Of a stretch of DNA of 17,698 bases, positions 1 through 8,012 are shown in pieces (within the stretch, counting starts at the first letter, position 1; the number at the start of each line of letters is the position of its first letter). The position numbers and the translations under genes are program-made. The notes under the pieces are model-generated. The model worked only from the letters and a program-made list of their open reading frames with translations. It was not told where the DNA came from and did no database searches. This DNA is from an uncultured Collinsella sp. (GTDB lineage: Bacteria > Actinomycetota > Coriobacteriia > Coriobacteriales > Coriobacteriaceae): the NCBI GenBank assembly GCA_958413765.1, contig CATYVH010000039.1, positions 1 through 17,698 of the forward strand, in the 5' to 3' direction.

Positions 1-17
1 TTTCATACATGCGACTC

Positions 18-44
18 GCGGGCACCCTGCCCGCTTTGCTGTTT
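18..44 (+). terminator. Possible Rho-independent terminator of a gene left of the window
   Basis: A 7-bp GC stem (GCGGGCA / TGCCCGC, loop CCC) is followed by a T-rich run, TTTGCTGTTT. It would end a plus-strand transcript entering from the left. Positions 45-196 hold no convincing gene: the 60-codon frame at 9-191 has no ribosome binding site and an unusual composition. The call rests only on the hairpin and a short, interrupted T-tract. Confidence 0.35.
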
Positions 45-196
45 GGAAAGATACGGTCTCGATCGGGCGACGACCGCCTTATCTGCGGTTTCTTACGGAC
101 ATTTGATAGACCCTTACCGCAAGCTCTGCCCAGCCTTTACAAACGGATAACAAACCCGCCACCAAGCATGGCCCGCCTTTTACACCAATAAAAACA

Positions 197-265
197 AAGT
201 TGCGGTGAAATAGTTCCTGCTTGGCCATCAAATGGCCCATTCTAGGAACTATTCCACCGCAACTT
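197..265. repeat. Palindromic intergenic repeat, family A copy 1 (also terminator-like)
   Basis: Two 22-nt arms (197-218 and 244-265), beginning AAGTTGCGGTG and ending CACCGCAACTT, form an almost perfect inverted repeat. An inner hairpin GGCCAT-CAA-ATGGCC sits in the loop. Homologous copies lie at 3497-3563 and 9821-9887. Read on the minus strand the hairpin is followed directly by TGTTTTTATT, so this copy could end the dipeptidase transcript arriving from the right. The single mismatch in the arms is A-C on plus but a G-U pair on minus, which also favours function in minus-strand RNA. Confidence 0.8.
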
Positions 266-312
266 AAAAAGCCCGGACGAAAGGGGTGCTAAGTTGTTAA
301 AACGCCGCAGCC

Positions 313-1749
313 TTAAAGCTCAAGCTCGTTCAAACGTAAGATCGCCACGATATAAATCTTGAGCGCCTGCTTGAGCTGTTCCTCGTTGGCGCACTCATTG
401 GGGCCGTGCATCTGGCCGCCCCATGCGGGCAGCTCCAGGCCGGTCTCCTCGGGGCCAAACGAGACGGCGCGGGCAAAGTTGCGTGCGTACGTGCCGCCGC
501 CCATGGCAAAGGGCTCAGCATGCTTGCCCGTAAACTCGTTATAGGTATCAATAAGCGCCTTCACGGCCGGATCGTCGGCAGAGACCGAGAACGGCACCTT
601 CGCACGACCCACACGGCACGTCACGCCAAAACGGCCCACGAGCGGATCGAGCTGCTCGCGGATGGTATCGGCACTCGTGCTGTCGGGGAAGCGCACGTCG
701 ATGACCTGCTCAATATGGCCATCCGCCACGCGGATGACGCCAGCGTTGCAGGTAAGCGGGCCAAACGCCGGACTCGTCGCATCGATACCTAGGCCGCGGC
801 CATAGGCATCCGCATGCACAAAGGCCAGGAACTTGACGAACTCGTGCTCGGCAGGCGTCAGCAGGCGCTCGTCGCGTGCACCAAACGCGTCTTCGGCCTC
901 GCGCAGATACGACACGATCAGGCCGACGGCGTTGATGGTGCCCTCAGGCATCGAAGCGTGGCCGCCAATACCGTGGGCGAAAATCTGCGCATGCCCGTTA
1001 TCAAGCGCCGTGATCTCCAGGCGGTCGGCGTTCTCAACGGGCGCCGGCAGCTCATCGGCGGCAATCGCGAGCTCGCAGATGGACTGCGACGGAATGGCAT
1101 TGCTCGCCTCGGCACCGCTCCACGACACGATGCGCCCGCCGTCGATCTTGGAGCTCACAAATGTCGCCCCAAACTGGCCCTTCTCGGCATTGCAGACCGG
1201 GAACTCGGCATCGGGCGTAAACAGAAAGTCGGGGTCTGCGTGGTTCTCCAGATAATGGTGAACGTCGGACATGCCCACTTCCTCATCGCAGCCCAGCAGC
1301 GCGCGGAAGGTATAGCGCGGCACAATGCCGTGTTTGAGCAGATAAGCGCCAGCGTAGAGCGACAGCACCGCCGGGCCCTTGTCGTCGATCACGCCGCGGC
1401 CGAGCAGCCAGCCCTCGCGACGCTCCATCGCAAATGGGTCGGTATTCCAGCCGGGGCCGGCAGGCACCACGTCCACATGGCAGATAGTCGCGAGCTGCTT
1501 ATCGCCGCGACCCGGAATATCGGCGATGCCCACAAAGCCCTCGTCATCGCTCGTCTGGTAGCCGAGCTTTTGCGCAATGCCGAGCGCGCAATCGAGCGCA
1601 TCACGGACCGGGCGGCCAAACGGCGCACCGGGCTCCGCATCGGCAGCAACGGCCACAGACGGATAGCTCACCAGCTGCTCGATATCGGCGACGACATCTT
1701 CCCAGACCTCGTCGACATATTCGGCAACGCTCTGCTCCACCTGATTCAT
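313..1749 (-). CDS. M20-family dipeptidase, PepV/Sapep type
   Basis: A 478-aa cytoplasmic metallopeptidase that most likely releases amino acids from dipeptides. The M20 metal-site motifs are in order: H91 and D93 (CHVDVVPAG), D122 (GRGVIDDKGP), catalytic and ligand E156/E157 (CDEEVG), D180 (TPDAEFP), and H448 near the C-terminus (MHGPNE). TPDAEFP followed by NAEKG is typical of the PepV/Sapep branch. Length fits that branch (about 460-480 aa). The start at 1749 is chosen because AAGGAGG lies six bases upstream; a longer frame to 1794 adds a basic, unconserved stretch. It is the second gene of a minus-strand pair, 54 nt after the HAD phosphatase gene. The family is clear; metal (Mn or Zn) and exact substrate are inferred. 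Confidence 0.9.
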   Translation of the reverse strand: MNQVEQSVAEYVDEVWEDVVADIEQLVSYPSVAVAADAEPGAPFGRPVRDALDCALGIAQKLGYQTSDDEGFVGIADIPGRGDKQLATICHVDVVPAGPGWNTDPFAMERREGWLLGRGVIDDKGPAVLSLYAGAYLLKHGIVPRYTFRALLGCDEEVGMSDVHHYLENHADPDFLFTPDAEFPVCNAEKGQFGATFVSSKIDGGRIVSWSGAEASNAIPSQSICELAIAADELPAPVENADRLEITALDNGHAQIFAHGIGGHASMPEGTINAVGLIVSYLREAEDAFGARDERLLTPAEHEFVKFLAFVHADAYGRGLGIDATSPAFGPLTCNAGVIRVADGHIEQVIDVRFPDSTSADTIREQLDPLVGRFGVTCRVGRAKVPFSVSADDPAVKALIDTYNEFTGKHAEPFAMGGGTYARNFARAVSFGPEETGLELPAWGGQMHGPNECANEEQLKQALKIYIVAILRLNELEL

Positions 1750-1803
1750 GGACGACCTCCTTACCAATGAGCGGCGAGCGCGCTCGCCCCTCACATTACG
1801 TCA

Positions 1804-2466
1804 TTAGATAGCGAAAAGTTTAGCAAGCTCGGCCACCGAGTGCACCACCGCATCGGCACCCGCCGCCTCGTGCTCGCCCGGCGCCGCCGCGCCCGAATAG
1901 ATGCCGATGCACGGCACGCCAATTGCGTGCGCGCCCTCCACATCGTTAAAGCGATCGCCGATCATCACGGCCTCGTCGGCAGTCGCGCCAAGCGCTGCCA
2001 GGGCGTCGCGGACCGAATCGGCCTTGGTCTCGCGTCCCCGCGGCGGATTCATGCCAATCACCGCCTCAAACTGAGAGAGCCCGAGCTCACGCACCATGTC
2101 GATGCACTTGGCCTCCATGCGCGACGTCGCCACCGCCATGCGATGACCCTGGGCCGCCATCCCATCGAGCAGTTCGGGGACCCCGTCGAACACGGGATAT
2201 TCCTCCGGTCCCAGCTCATCAAAAAAGGCGCGGTACTCATCGGCCACCACAAGCGACTCCTCGCGGGAAAAGCCATAAAAGTCGTGAAAGCTCTTCCACA
2301 GCGGAGGCCCGATCATACGGCGCAAGTCACCCATCTGCGCCTCCGAAAACCCGCGCGCAGCCAGCGTCTTGCGCGTCGAGGTCATCACTGCCCGACCCGT
2401 ATCGGCCACCGTGCCGTCAAAATCGAACAGCACAACCGGCCGCTCGCAAAGTTGCAATGCCGCCAT
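1804..2466 (-). CDS. HAD-superfamily hydrolase, phosphoglycolate phosphatase-like
   Basis: A 220-aa cytoplasmic phosphatase of the HAD superfamily. All four motifs are visible: I, DFDGTVADT with nucleophile D15 and acid/base D17; II, the serine of VATSR; III, the lysine of ETKADSV; IV, GDRFNDVEGA. A helical cap lies between motifs I and II, as in Gph/PpaX-type enzymes (class C1 cap). The ATG at 2466 is preferred because GAGGGG lies five bases upstream; an in-frame GTG at 2499 is possible. It is the first gene of a pair with the dipeptidase and diverges from degV across a 156-bp gap. The substrate cannot be told from sequence: phosphoglycolate, pyrophosphate and other small phosphates are all possible. 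Confidence 0.88.
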   Translation of the reverse strand: MAALQLCERPVVLFDFDGTVADTGRAVMTSTRKTLAARGFSEAQMGDLRRMIGPPLWKSFHDFYGFSREESLVVADEYRAFFDELGPEEYPVFDGVPELLDGMAAQGHRMAVATSRMEAKCIDMVRELGLSQFEAVIGMNPPRGRETKADSVRDALAALGATADEAVMIGDRFNDVEGAHAIGVPCIGIYSGAAAPGEHEAAGADAVVHSVAELAKLFAI

Positions 2467-2514
2467 CGGCACCCCTCTTCCCCAGTTGATGATTTCCACA
2501 CCACCGCTTCAAAC

Positions 2515-2536
2515 TGTTGACTATTCAACAATTGAA
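2515..2536. promoter_or_regulatory. Candidate operator dyad between the HAD gene and degV
   Basis: TGTTGA-CTAT-TCAACA (2515-2530) is a perfect 6+4+6 dyad, overlapped by a second one, TTCAA-CAA-TTGAA (2524-2536). It lies in the 156-bp gap between divergent genes, where a regulator could act on both. A TATACT hexamer at 2561-2566 could be a -10 box for degV, but the nearest -35-like hexamer (TTGAAC, 2532-2537) is 23 bp away, too far for a standard promoter. The repressor, if any, is unknown. Confidence 0.35.
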
Positions 2537-2622
2537 CCTAGCAATGTAGAGCAACTCCACTATACTTGACGCACTTTGCTCTCTGAAGGCGACGCGCAGG
2601 CGTCCCAACGAAAGGTGCAATT

Positions 2623-3483
2623 ATGTCTTTTGCCATCATAACCGACTCCACGTCGGACATCTCCCCCGCCCGTGCCCAAGAGCTCGGCATTTACGTGATT
2701 CCACTGCATGTGATTATCGAGGGCGAGGACCTGCTCGACCAGGTGCAGATCACCGCCGAGGAATACGTCGCCCGCATGGCCGGCTCCGAGCAGCTGCCGC
2801 ACACCTCGCAGCCGAGCGCCGGCGAGTTCAAGGCACTCTTTGACCGTGTGCTCGCCGACGGCCACGACAGCGCCATCTTTATCTCGCTGTGCAGCGAGTG
2901 GTCCGCCTGCTACGCCAACGCGTGCCAGGTGGCCGACACCCACGAGCTCGACGTGCGTTGCATCGATTCGCGCACCGGTTCGGGTGCCGAGGGCCTGCTC
3001 GTGGAGTATGCGCTCGCCATGCGCGAGGACGGCCGCAGTCTGGACGAGACCGAGGCGCAGATCCGAGCGACCCTGCCCGACGCCCACCTGCTGCTGATTC
3101 CCCGCACGCTCGAGAACCTAGTCAAAAACGGCCGCGCCCCCAAGCTCGCCGGCCAGCTCACGCAGATGCTCAACATTCGCCTGGCCGTTTCGCCGGAGTG
3201 GAAATCGGGCGAGATCAAAGCCATCAAAAAGGGCCGCGGCGCCAAGCGCATCGTTGCGAACACCATGGCTGACTGCCTCGCATTTTTGGCGGAGCATCCG
3301 GGCTCAAGCGTGCGCGTGCTCACGACCGGCGCCGCCGAGGAGCAGGAACTTGTTAACCAGGCGCTCGCAGGCCGGGACTACGTAGACGCCGGCACCGGCC
3401 CCATCGGCTGCACCATCGCCACCCACGTAGGCGTCGATGCCATCGCCATCAGCTACTGCCCCCGCTATCAGCCCATCCACTAG
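2623..3483 (+). CDS. DegV family fatty-acid-binding protein
   Basis: A 286-aa cytoplasmic protein of the DegV/FakB family. Members bind a fatty acid in a two-domain fold; FakB proteins hand it to the kinase FakA for phosphorylation and entry into phospholipid synthesis. Family signatures are visible: DSTSD at residues 8-12, TSQPS at 61-65, a Ser-rich ligand region around 88-95 (ISLCSEWSA), and conserved RTLENLVKNGR in the C-terminal half. Length is typical (about 280 aa). GAAAGGTG upstream of ATG 2623 serves as ribosome binding site. It stands alone on the plus strand, converging on the toxin-antitoxin cassette. No fakA is in the window, so a role as a FakB is inferred. Confidence 0.92.
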   Translation: MSFAIITDSTSDISPARAQELGIYVIPLHVIIEGEDLLDQVQITAEEYVARMAGSEQLPHTSQPSAGEFKALFDRVLADGHDSAIFISLCSEWSACYANACQVADTHELDVRCIDSRTGSGAEGLLVEYALAMREDGRSLDETEAQIRATLPDAHLLLIPRTLENLVKNGRAPKLAGQLTQMLNIRLAVSPEWKSGEIKAIKKGRGAKRIVANTMADCLAFLAEHPGSSVRVLTTGAAEEQELVNQALAGRDYVDAGTGPIGCTIATHVGVDAIAISYCPRYQPIH

Positions 3484-3496
3484 GGGCACCTTTATC

Positions 3497-3563
3497 AGTT
3501 GCGGTGAAATAGGGACTGTTTTTGGCTTATCAGCCGCAAATCAATCCCTATTCCACCGCAACT
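3497..3563. repeat. Palindromic intergenic repeat, family A copy 2
   Basis: Arms 3497-3515 and 3545-3563 share the AGTTGCGGTGAAATAG / CTATTCCACCGCAACT ends with copy 1. The inner part differs (AGGGA / TCCCT instead of the GTTCCT / AGGAAC arms) and the loop holds a small GGCT / AGCC hairpin. It lies between convergent degV and the toxin gene, 13 nt after the degV stop. No T-run follows on either strand, so it is a REP-like palindrome more than a classical terminator. Confidence 0.8.
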
Positions 3564-3576
3564 TAGAAATCGGCAA

Positions 3577-3885
3577 TCAGCCCAGCGGACCTTGGAACAG
3601 CTCCTCGTGCGAGCCCATCCTGACCAGTCGAATCACCGGATTAGTCTTATGCGACAAGTAGAGAACGACCACATCGACCAAGCCATCGGATAGATGGAAA
3701 TCGATGTGGCCGTTGTAGTTGCCGCCCGGGTTTGAAAGCTCGTGGGCACCATATTCCGCGGGAAGCGATCCGTGAGCCGCAGGCTCTGCGACTGCCGCCT
3801 TAAACTCGGTTTTTAGCTGCGGATGGATGCGCATCGTCCGCTTGTAATCCGCCTTAAACTGAGCCTCGACCTTAATCTCAAACAT
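3577..3885 (-). CDS. YafQ/RelE-family mRNA interferase toxin
   Basis: A 102-aa type II toxin expected to cut mRNA on the ribosome. Aligned by eye with E. coli YafQ, the catalytic set is kept: H48 (AHEL, as YafQ H50), H64 (DFHL, as H63), H93 and F97 (GSHEELF, as H87 and F91). The order basic N-terminal helices, GNYNGHIDFH, VVLYL, then RMGSHEELF is that of YafQ. The ATG at 3885 follows the antitoxin stop by two bases, and its ribosome binding site (AGGA) lies inside the antitoxin gene, implying coupled translation. With the key residues present, it is probably active. Confidence 0.88.
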   Translation of the reverse strand: MFEIKVEAQFKADYKRTMRIHPQLKTEFKAAVAEPAAHGSLPAEYGAHELSNPGGNYNGHIDFHLSDGLVDVVVLYLSHKTNPVIRLVRMGSHEELFQGPLG

Positions 3886-3887
3886 CG

Positions 3888-4187
3888 CTAGTCCTCATCG
3901 AGGAACGACATCAGATTATCCACGCTGTCGAACGACGGGCTGTCGTCTGGCAGAATCCCCAACTCACGAGCCTCGGCGATCACCATGGCACGTCTCGTTG
4001 CCTCGTTGGGAACTTCGGACCGGCCCACAATCTCAAACGGAATCTTCCGCTGATTTACAAGCTGCCGAACAGCAAGGTTGAGATACGAATTGAGACTCAG
4101 GCCAACCGAATCCAAGAACTCTGTCGCCTGCTCTTTGAGTCCCTCTTCGATGCGAACCGTCGTAGGCTTAACCGTTGCAGTAGACAT
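3888..4187 (-). CDS. RelB/DinJ-family antitoxin
   Basis: A 99-aa antitoxin of the ribbon-helix-helix type. The DNA-binding part is at the N-terminus (TTVRIEEGLKEQA, then LDSVGLSLNSYLNLAVRQLV, residues 9-49). The acidic C-terminal tail (DDSPSFDSVDNLMSFLDED) would wrap and neutralise the toxin encoded two bases downstream. IPFEI near residues 49-53 matches the short MPF/IPF motif common in DinJ proteins. GGAGG lies six bases before ATG 4187. As in other DinJ-YafQ pairs, antitoxin alone or with toxin should repress the operon through the dyad at 4242-4261. The cassette looks more AT-rich than its neighbours, in keeping with horizontal spread. Confidence 0.88.
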   Translation of the reverse strand: MSTATVKPTTVRIEEGLKEQATEFLDSVGLSLNSYLNLAVRQLVNQRKIPFEIVGRSEVPNEATRRAMVIAEARELGILPDDSPSFDSVDNLMSFLDED

Positions 4188-4212
4188 ACGCGACCTCCTC
4201 GCCTCGTCTTTT

Positions 4213-4261
4213 GCATCAGTATACCCAATTTGGATGGCATCCTGATGTTAGATAGCATCAG
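4213..4261 (-). promoter_or_regulatory. Promoter and operator region of the toxin-antitoxin operon
   Basis: On the minus strand TATACT (4223 to 4218) is a good -10 box about 30 nt before the antitoxin start. Upstream lie a 20-bp dyad CTGATG-N8-CATCAG (4242-4261), a smaller palindrome GGAT-GGC-ATCC (4232-4242), and a further half-site GCATCAG at 4213-4219. The repeated GATG/CATC core overlapping the promoter is what an autoregulating ribbon-helix-helix antitoxin would bind. No good -35 box is visible, as expected for a site buried in operator repeats. Confidence 0.55.
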
Positions 4262-4315
4262 ATTGCCGTTCACATTACTTTAACCCACATTGCCGCAACG
4301 CCAGGAACGCTCGCC

Positions 4316-5074
4316 CTATATCAACCCGCTCAGAGCGATGTCGACGGCCTCGTTGAGGTCATCGGTGATGTGCACCAGCTCCGGATCGAGCGGGCTGATC
4401 ATGCCGGCATCCATCACCGGGCCGTTGAGCCAGTCGAGCAGGCCCTGCCAGTACTCGCTGCCCACCAGCACGAGCGGCATGCGCTTGACCTTGTGCGTCT
4501 GCACCAGCGTGAGGACCTCGAACATCTCGTCGAGCGTGCCAAAGCCGCCGGGGAACACGATGGCGCCCGAGCTGTATTTGACGAACATAGTCTTGCGCAC
4601 AAAGAAGTAACGGAAGTCCATACCGAGGTTCACGTATTTGTTGAGCCCGTGCTCGTGCGGCAGCTCGATACCCAGACCGACCGATTTGCCGTTGACGCTC
4701 GCCGCTCCCCTATTGGCCGCCTCCATGATGCCGGGGCCGCCACCGGTGATGACCGCCACGCCTCGCTGGGCGATCTTGCGCCCGACGGTGCGCGCCGCCT
4801 TGTAAAGCGGATCGGCCTTGGGCGTGTGGGCGCTGCCAAAGATGGTCACCGCGGGTCCAAGCTCGGCAAGCGCGCCAAAGCCATCGACAAATTCGGCCTG
4901 AATGCGCAGCACGCGCCAGGGGTCGGCGTGCAGCCAATCAGTCGATTCTTCGGGCGCCAGCAAGTTGGCGTACGTATTGTCCTTAGGAATCATGGGGCCG
5001 CGCATGACCACAGGGCCGCGGCGGTACGTCTCGTCGTAGGCCGGCTCGCCCTCGACGTTATCATTCTTCATCAT
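4316..5074 (-). CDS. LOG family (TIGR00730-type) Rossmann-fold protein
   Basis: A 252-aa cytoplasmic protein of the LOG / 'lysine decarboxylase-like' family. Characterised members are nucleoside-5'-monophosphate phosphoribohydrolases that release the base from AMP-type or cytokinin nucleotides; the old decarboxylase name is not supported by function. Signatures: TIFGSA (77-82), GGGPGIMEAANRGA (111-124), the R160-K161 pair in FFVRKTMF, and catalytic PGGFGTLDE (175-183) with the conserved Glu. The N-terminal 70 residues are an extension typical of the longer bacterial group. ATG 5074 is chosen because AGGAG lies five bases upstream; a longer frame to 5173 reads through the hairpin at 5099-5135. 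It lies downstream of tgt, but a terminator-like hairpin separates them. Confidence 0.85.
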   Translation of the reverse strand: MMKNDNVEGEPAYDETYRRGPVVMRGPMIPKDNTYANLLAPEESTDWLHADPWRVLRIQAEFVDGFGALAELGPAVTIFGSAHTPKADPLYKAARTVGRKIAQRGVAVITGGGPGIMEAANRGAASVNGKSVGLGIELPHEHGLNKYVNLGMDFRYFFVRKTMFVKYSSGAIVFPGGFGTLDEMFEVLTLVQTHKVKRMPLVLVGSEYWQGLLDWLNGPVMDAGMISPLDPELVHITDDLNEAVDIALSGLI

Positions 5075-5087
5075 GGGCACTCCTATC

Positions 5088-5135
5088 GAAAAGAGAAACG
5101 GGCGGGGTCGACGCCATGCGTCAAACACCCGCCCG
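5088..5135 (-). terminator. Rho-independent terminator or attenuator between tgt and the LOG gene
   Basis: On the minus strand an 8-bp outer stem CGGGCGGG / CCCGCCCG (5135-5128 with 5106-5099) encloses an inner GACGC-ATG-GCGTC hairpin and is followed by TTTCTCTTTT (5098-5089). This is a strong intrinsic-terminator shape. It ends only some 15 nt before the LOG start codon and abuts its ribosome binding site. It therefore ends tgt transcripts and may also lie inside the LOG leader, where it would act as an attenuator. Confidence 0.65.
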
Positions 5136-5284
5136 AACATCAACCATTCGGTATGGTACCCACGATGCATCAAGCGCTTGCAAGCTATCGGTCAGCGGTC
5201 GCGCAGACGGTGTTAGCGAACGTGATGACCGGCCGGCGCTCGCCCCTTGCCGTTGCCCGCGCTCTGCAAGCGCCCGCGCCGCTC

Positions 5285-6424
<1,140 letters not shown>

Positions 6425-6461
6425 AAACTGGAACTCCTTGGTTGCGGTTCATACGCAGACC

Positions 6462-6467
6462 ATTATA
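6462..6467 (-). promoter_or_regulatory. -10 box of the tgt promoter
   Basis: A perfect TATAAT on the minus strand about 40 nt before the tgt start codon. The hexamer 17 bp upstream (CGGTGC) is a poor -35, so strength is uncertain. The predicted leader of about 30 nt carries the AAGGAG ribosome binding site. Confidence 0.5.
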
Positions 6468-6514
6468 CGAGCAACCCGCCAGAAGCACCGACTCGACAGA
6501 AACTGGCGCATTAA

Positions 6515-6651
6515 ACGACTAGTCGTTGGGGACAGTCTTCAGCGCCATCTTGCAAAAGAGTGTCCCAATCCGCCGGCACCCAGGGACTGTCCCCAGGTGC
6601 CGACAAGAGCGTCCCTTTCGACTAGTCATTTAAGAACATCCCCAACGACTA
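6515..6651. repeat. Palindromic repeat cluster with GGACTGTCCCC motif, copy 1
   Basis: Nested inverted repeats fill this gap. The outermost arms TAGTCGTTGGGGA (6520-6532) and TCCCCAACGACTA (6639-6651) are perfect over 13 bp. Inside, GGGGACAGTC (6528-6537) is complementary to GACTGTCCCC in the centre, and CGGCACC / GGTGCCG flank GGGACTGTCCCC around 6571-6601. ACGACTAGTCGT (6515-6526) is itself a palindrome. The core GGACTGTCCCCAGGTGCCGACA recurs with one change at 9942-9963. This looks like a REP-type dispersed repeat; no protein gene is supported here. Confidence 0.65.
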
Positions 6652-6682
6652 CCCATGAGAGGCCTTCTGTCAACAACACAAA

Positions 6683-6742
6683 CGCCGATGCTATGGCACC
6701 GAAAGCGAAAACCCGCCAGAGCGAGCAAGGTACCTTCAAGCA
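6683..6742 (-). repeat. Partial (3' half) copy of the structured element
   Basis: Read on the minus strand this stretch holds TTGAAGGTACCTTGCTCG, then CTCTGGCGGGTTTTCGCT, then GCATCGGCG. It matches the 3' half of the full element downstream of queA (positions 10050 down to 9997), including its outer-stem right arm, but the complementary left arm is missing. It sits directly after full copy 1, suggesting tandem insertion followed by loss of one half. Confidence 0.65.
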
Positions 6743-6779
6743 AAATGGCGCCGCAGGTTGAGCATAAGTCAGCGAGCGA

Positions 6780-6915
6780 GCCGCATTTGAGACAAGGTGA
6801 CGTGAAACGAAAGGGCGCTGACCTTTCGGTCGCGCCCTTGAAGTTGAACGTCAGATTGTCCAAATGCGGCCCGCGCAGCGTCGGCCCGTTACGGCGTTTG
6901 GCAAAACGCCGTAAC
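6780..6915 (-). ncRNA. Candidate structured RNA element at the end of the SDR gene, copy 1
   Basis: On the minus strand, starting three bases after the SDR stop: hairpin P1, 12 bp, GTTACGGCGTTT / AAACGCCGTAAC (6915-6888); a linker with CGACGCTGC; outer stem P2, GCCGCATTTGGACAA with TTGTCTCAAATGCGGC (6870-6856 and 6795-6780); P3, TGACGT / ACGTCA (6853-6848 and 6803-6798); and terminal hairpin P4, AAGGGCGC-GACC-GAAA-GGTC-A-GCGCCCTT (6839-6811). The copy at 10024-10162 has the same four helices with different paired bases but near-identical unpaired stretches (CAATCTG, TCAACTTC, TCGTTTC, ACCTTG). That pattern favours selection on RNA structure. No T-run follows, so it is not a plain terminator. 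Its role is unknown. Confidence 0.6.
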
Positions 6916-6917
6916 CC

Positions 6918-7718
6918 CTACGGCCGCTGGCCCATGCCGCCCTCGAGGGTGACAGTCTCGCCGTTCATATACTTAAAGTCGGGGCCGCAGAGCTGAACGA
7001 CCACGCGGCCGATCTCCTTCTCGACGTCGCCGTAGTGGCCCGCCGGCGGCATGTGGACGTTGGCCTTGAACGCCTCGGGATAGGCATCCTGGAAGTTCTC
7101 GAGCGCAGCGGTCCAAGCAAGCGGGCAAACGATATTGACGTTGATGCCGTCCTTGCCCCACTCGTTGGCGGCGACGCGAGTCAGGCCGCGGATGCCCTCC
7201 TTGGCGGCAGCATAGCTGCACTGGCCGTAGTTGCCAAACAGGCCGGCGCCCGAAGCAAAGTTGACCACGGAGCCCTTGGTCTCTTTCAGGTGCGGATAGG
7301 CCTTCTGCATGTACAGGTAGGTAGCATACAGACCGGAGTAAATGGCCAGGTTAAACTGATCCATGGTGTGATCGGCAATGGTCACGCCCGAGGCGCTGGC
7401 CTGAGCGTTGTTGACGACGGCGTCGATGCGACCGAACTCCTCAATCGCCTTGTCGATAACGTTCTGCACGACGGCCTCGTTGTCCTGGCCGGCGGAGACA
7501 TCGGCCTGAACAGGCAGAACCTTGACGCCGTACTCAGCCTCGAGAGACTCCTTGGCAGCCTCGAGCTTGGCGACGTTGCGGCCGGTGATGACGAGGTTCG
7601 CGCCCTCCTTGGCAAAAGCGATATCGATGCCGTAGCCGATGGAGCCGGCGGAACCGTCCTTGAGCGTGGCCTTGCCGCCGCCGGTGACGATCACGGTCTT
7701 ACCAGTGAAAAGTCCCAT
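6918..7718 (-). CDS. Short-chain dehydrogenase/reductase (SDR family, NAD(P)-dependent)
   Basis: A 266-aa single-domain SDR, probably a soluble oxidoreductase acting on an alcohol/ketone or enoyl substrate. The Rossmann start is TVIVTGGG (8-15), then a longer than usual loop to GSIGYGIDIAFAKEGA (25-40), recalling the SIxYG form of enoyl reductases. ADVS (72-75), NNAQ (103-106, in place of NNAG), catalytic S156 (NFASGAG) and Y169-x3-K173 (SYAAAK) are present. So the catalytic triad is intact, of the classical YxxxK spacing. The ATG at 7718 follows AAAGGA; the frame to 7766 adds an unconserved basic stretch. It is monocistronic, diverges from the coiled-coil gene, and ends three bases before the structured element. 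Substrate unknown; gut Coriobacteriia often use SDRs on steroids, but nothing here shows that. Confidence 0.88.
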   Translation of the reverse strand: MGLFTGKTVIVTGGGKATLKDGSAGSIGYGIDIAFAKEGANLVITGRNVAKLEAAKESLEAEYGVKVLPVQADVSAGQDNEAVVQNVIDKAIEEFGRIDAVVNNAQASASGVTIADHTMDQFNLAIYSGLYATYLYMQKAYPHLKETKGSVVNFASGAGLFGNYGQCSYAAAKEGIRGLTRVAANEWGKDGINVNIVCPLAWTAALENFQDAYPEAFKANVHMPPAGHYGDVEKEIGRVVVQLCGPDFKYMNGETVTLEGGMGQRP

Positions 7719-7867
7719 ACAAAGTCCTTTCAAATCGCGACGGGCCCGCCCGTCGACTGCGCGCATCCAACTTCACGCGCCAAAAGCTGACATGCAACTT
7801 TAGCGGGTTCAAGTGAAAAATAAAGCCCATGGCAGGCGAACGGTGCAACGTCTTTCGGCGAAGGGAA

Positions 7868-7873
7868 TGTCAA
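7868..7873 (-). promoter_or_regulatory. Possible -35 box in the SDR/coiled-coil intergenic gap
   Basis: A perfect TTGACA on the minus strand about 150 nt before the SDR start. No recognisable -10 box lies 16-18 bp downstream of it, so it may be chance. The rest of the 294-bp gap (7719-8012) shows no repeat and no small gene that I can support. Confidence 0.2.
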
Positions 7874-8012
7874 GTAAAAATTGGATAGAGCGACCGAGTT
7901 TTTGTTAACGCAACGAGTCATCGAACACGTTTTGAAACTTTGCTGCGGGGCGCGGGATGTCGGCGCGAGACTTTATCATAGGGTGACGAACAACGATGAG
8001 GAGCACATGCCT

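Noticed and set aside
9..191. 60-codon plus-strand frame at the left edge
   Set aside because: No ribosome binding site, atypical composition, and it runs over a terminator-like hairpin.
197..265. Palindromic repeats considered as CRISPR units
   Set aside because: Copies are kilobases apart, with no regular spacers and no cas genes.
5136..5284. T-box-like GGGTACC sequence in the LOG leader upstream of the terminator hairpin
   Set aside because: It does not match the conserved T-box TGGNACCGCG core and no specifier stem is evident; LOG is not a usual T-box target.
6630..6863. Minus-strand frame whose product resembles that of 9911-10168 (shared NLxFNFxG, RSxPxRF, PC)
   Set aside because: The likeness comes from both frames crossing the structured element in the same phase; differences follow base pairing rather than codons, and neither frame has a ribosome binding site.
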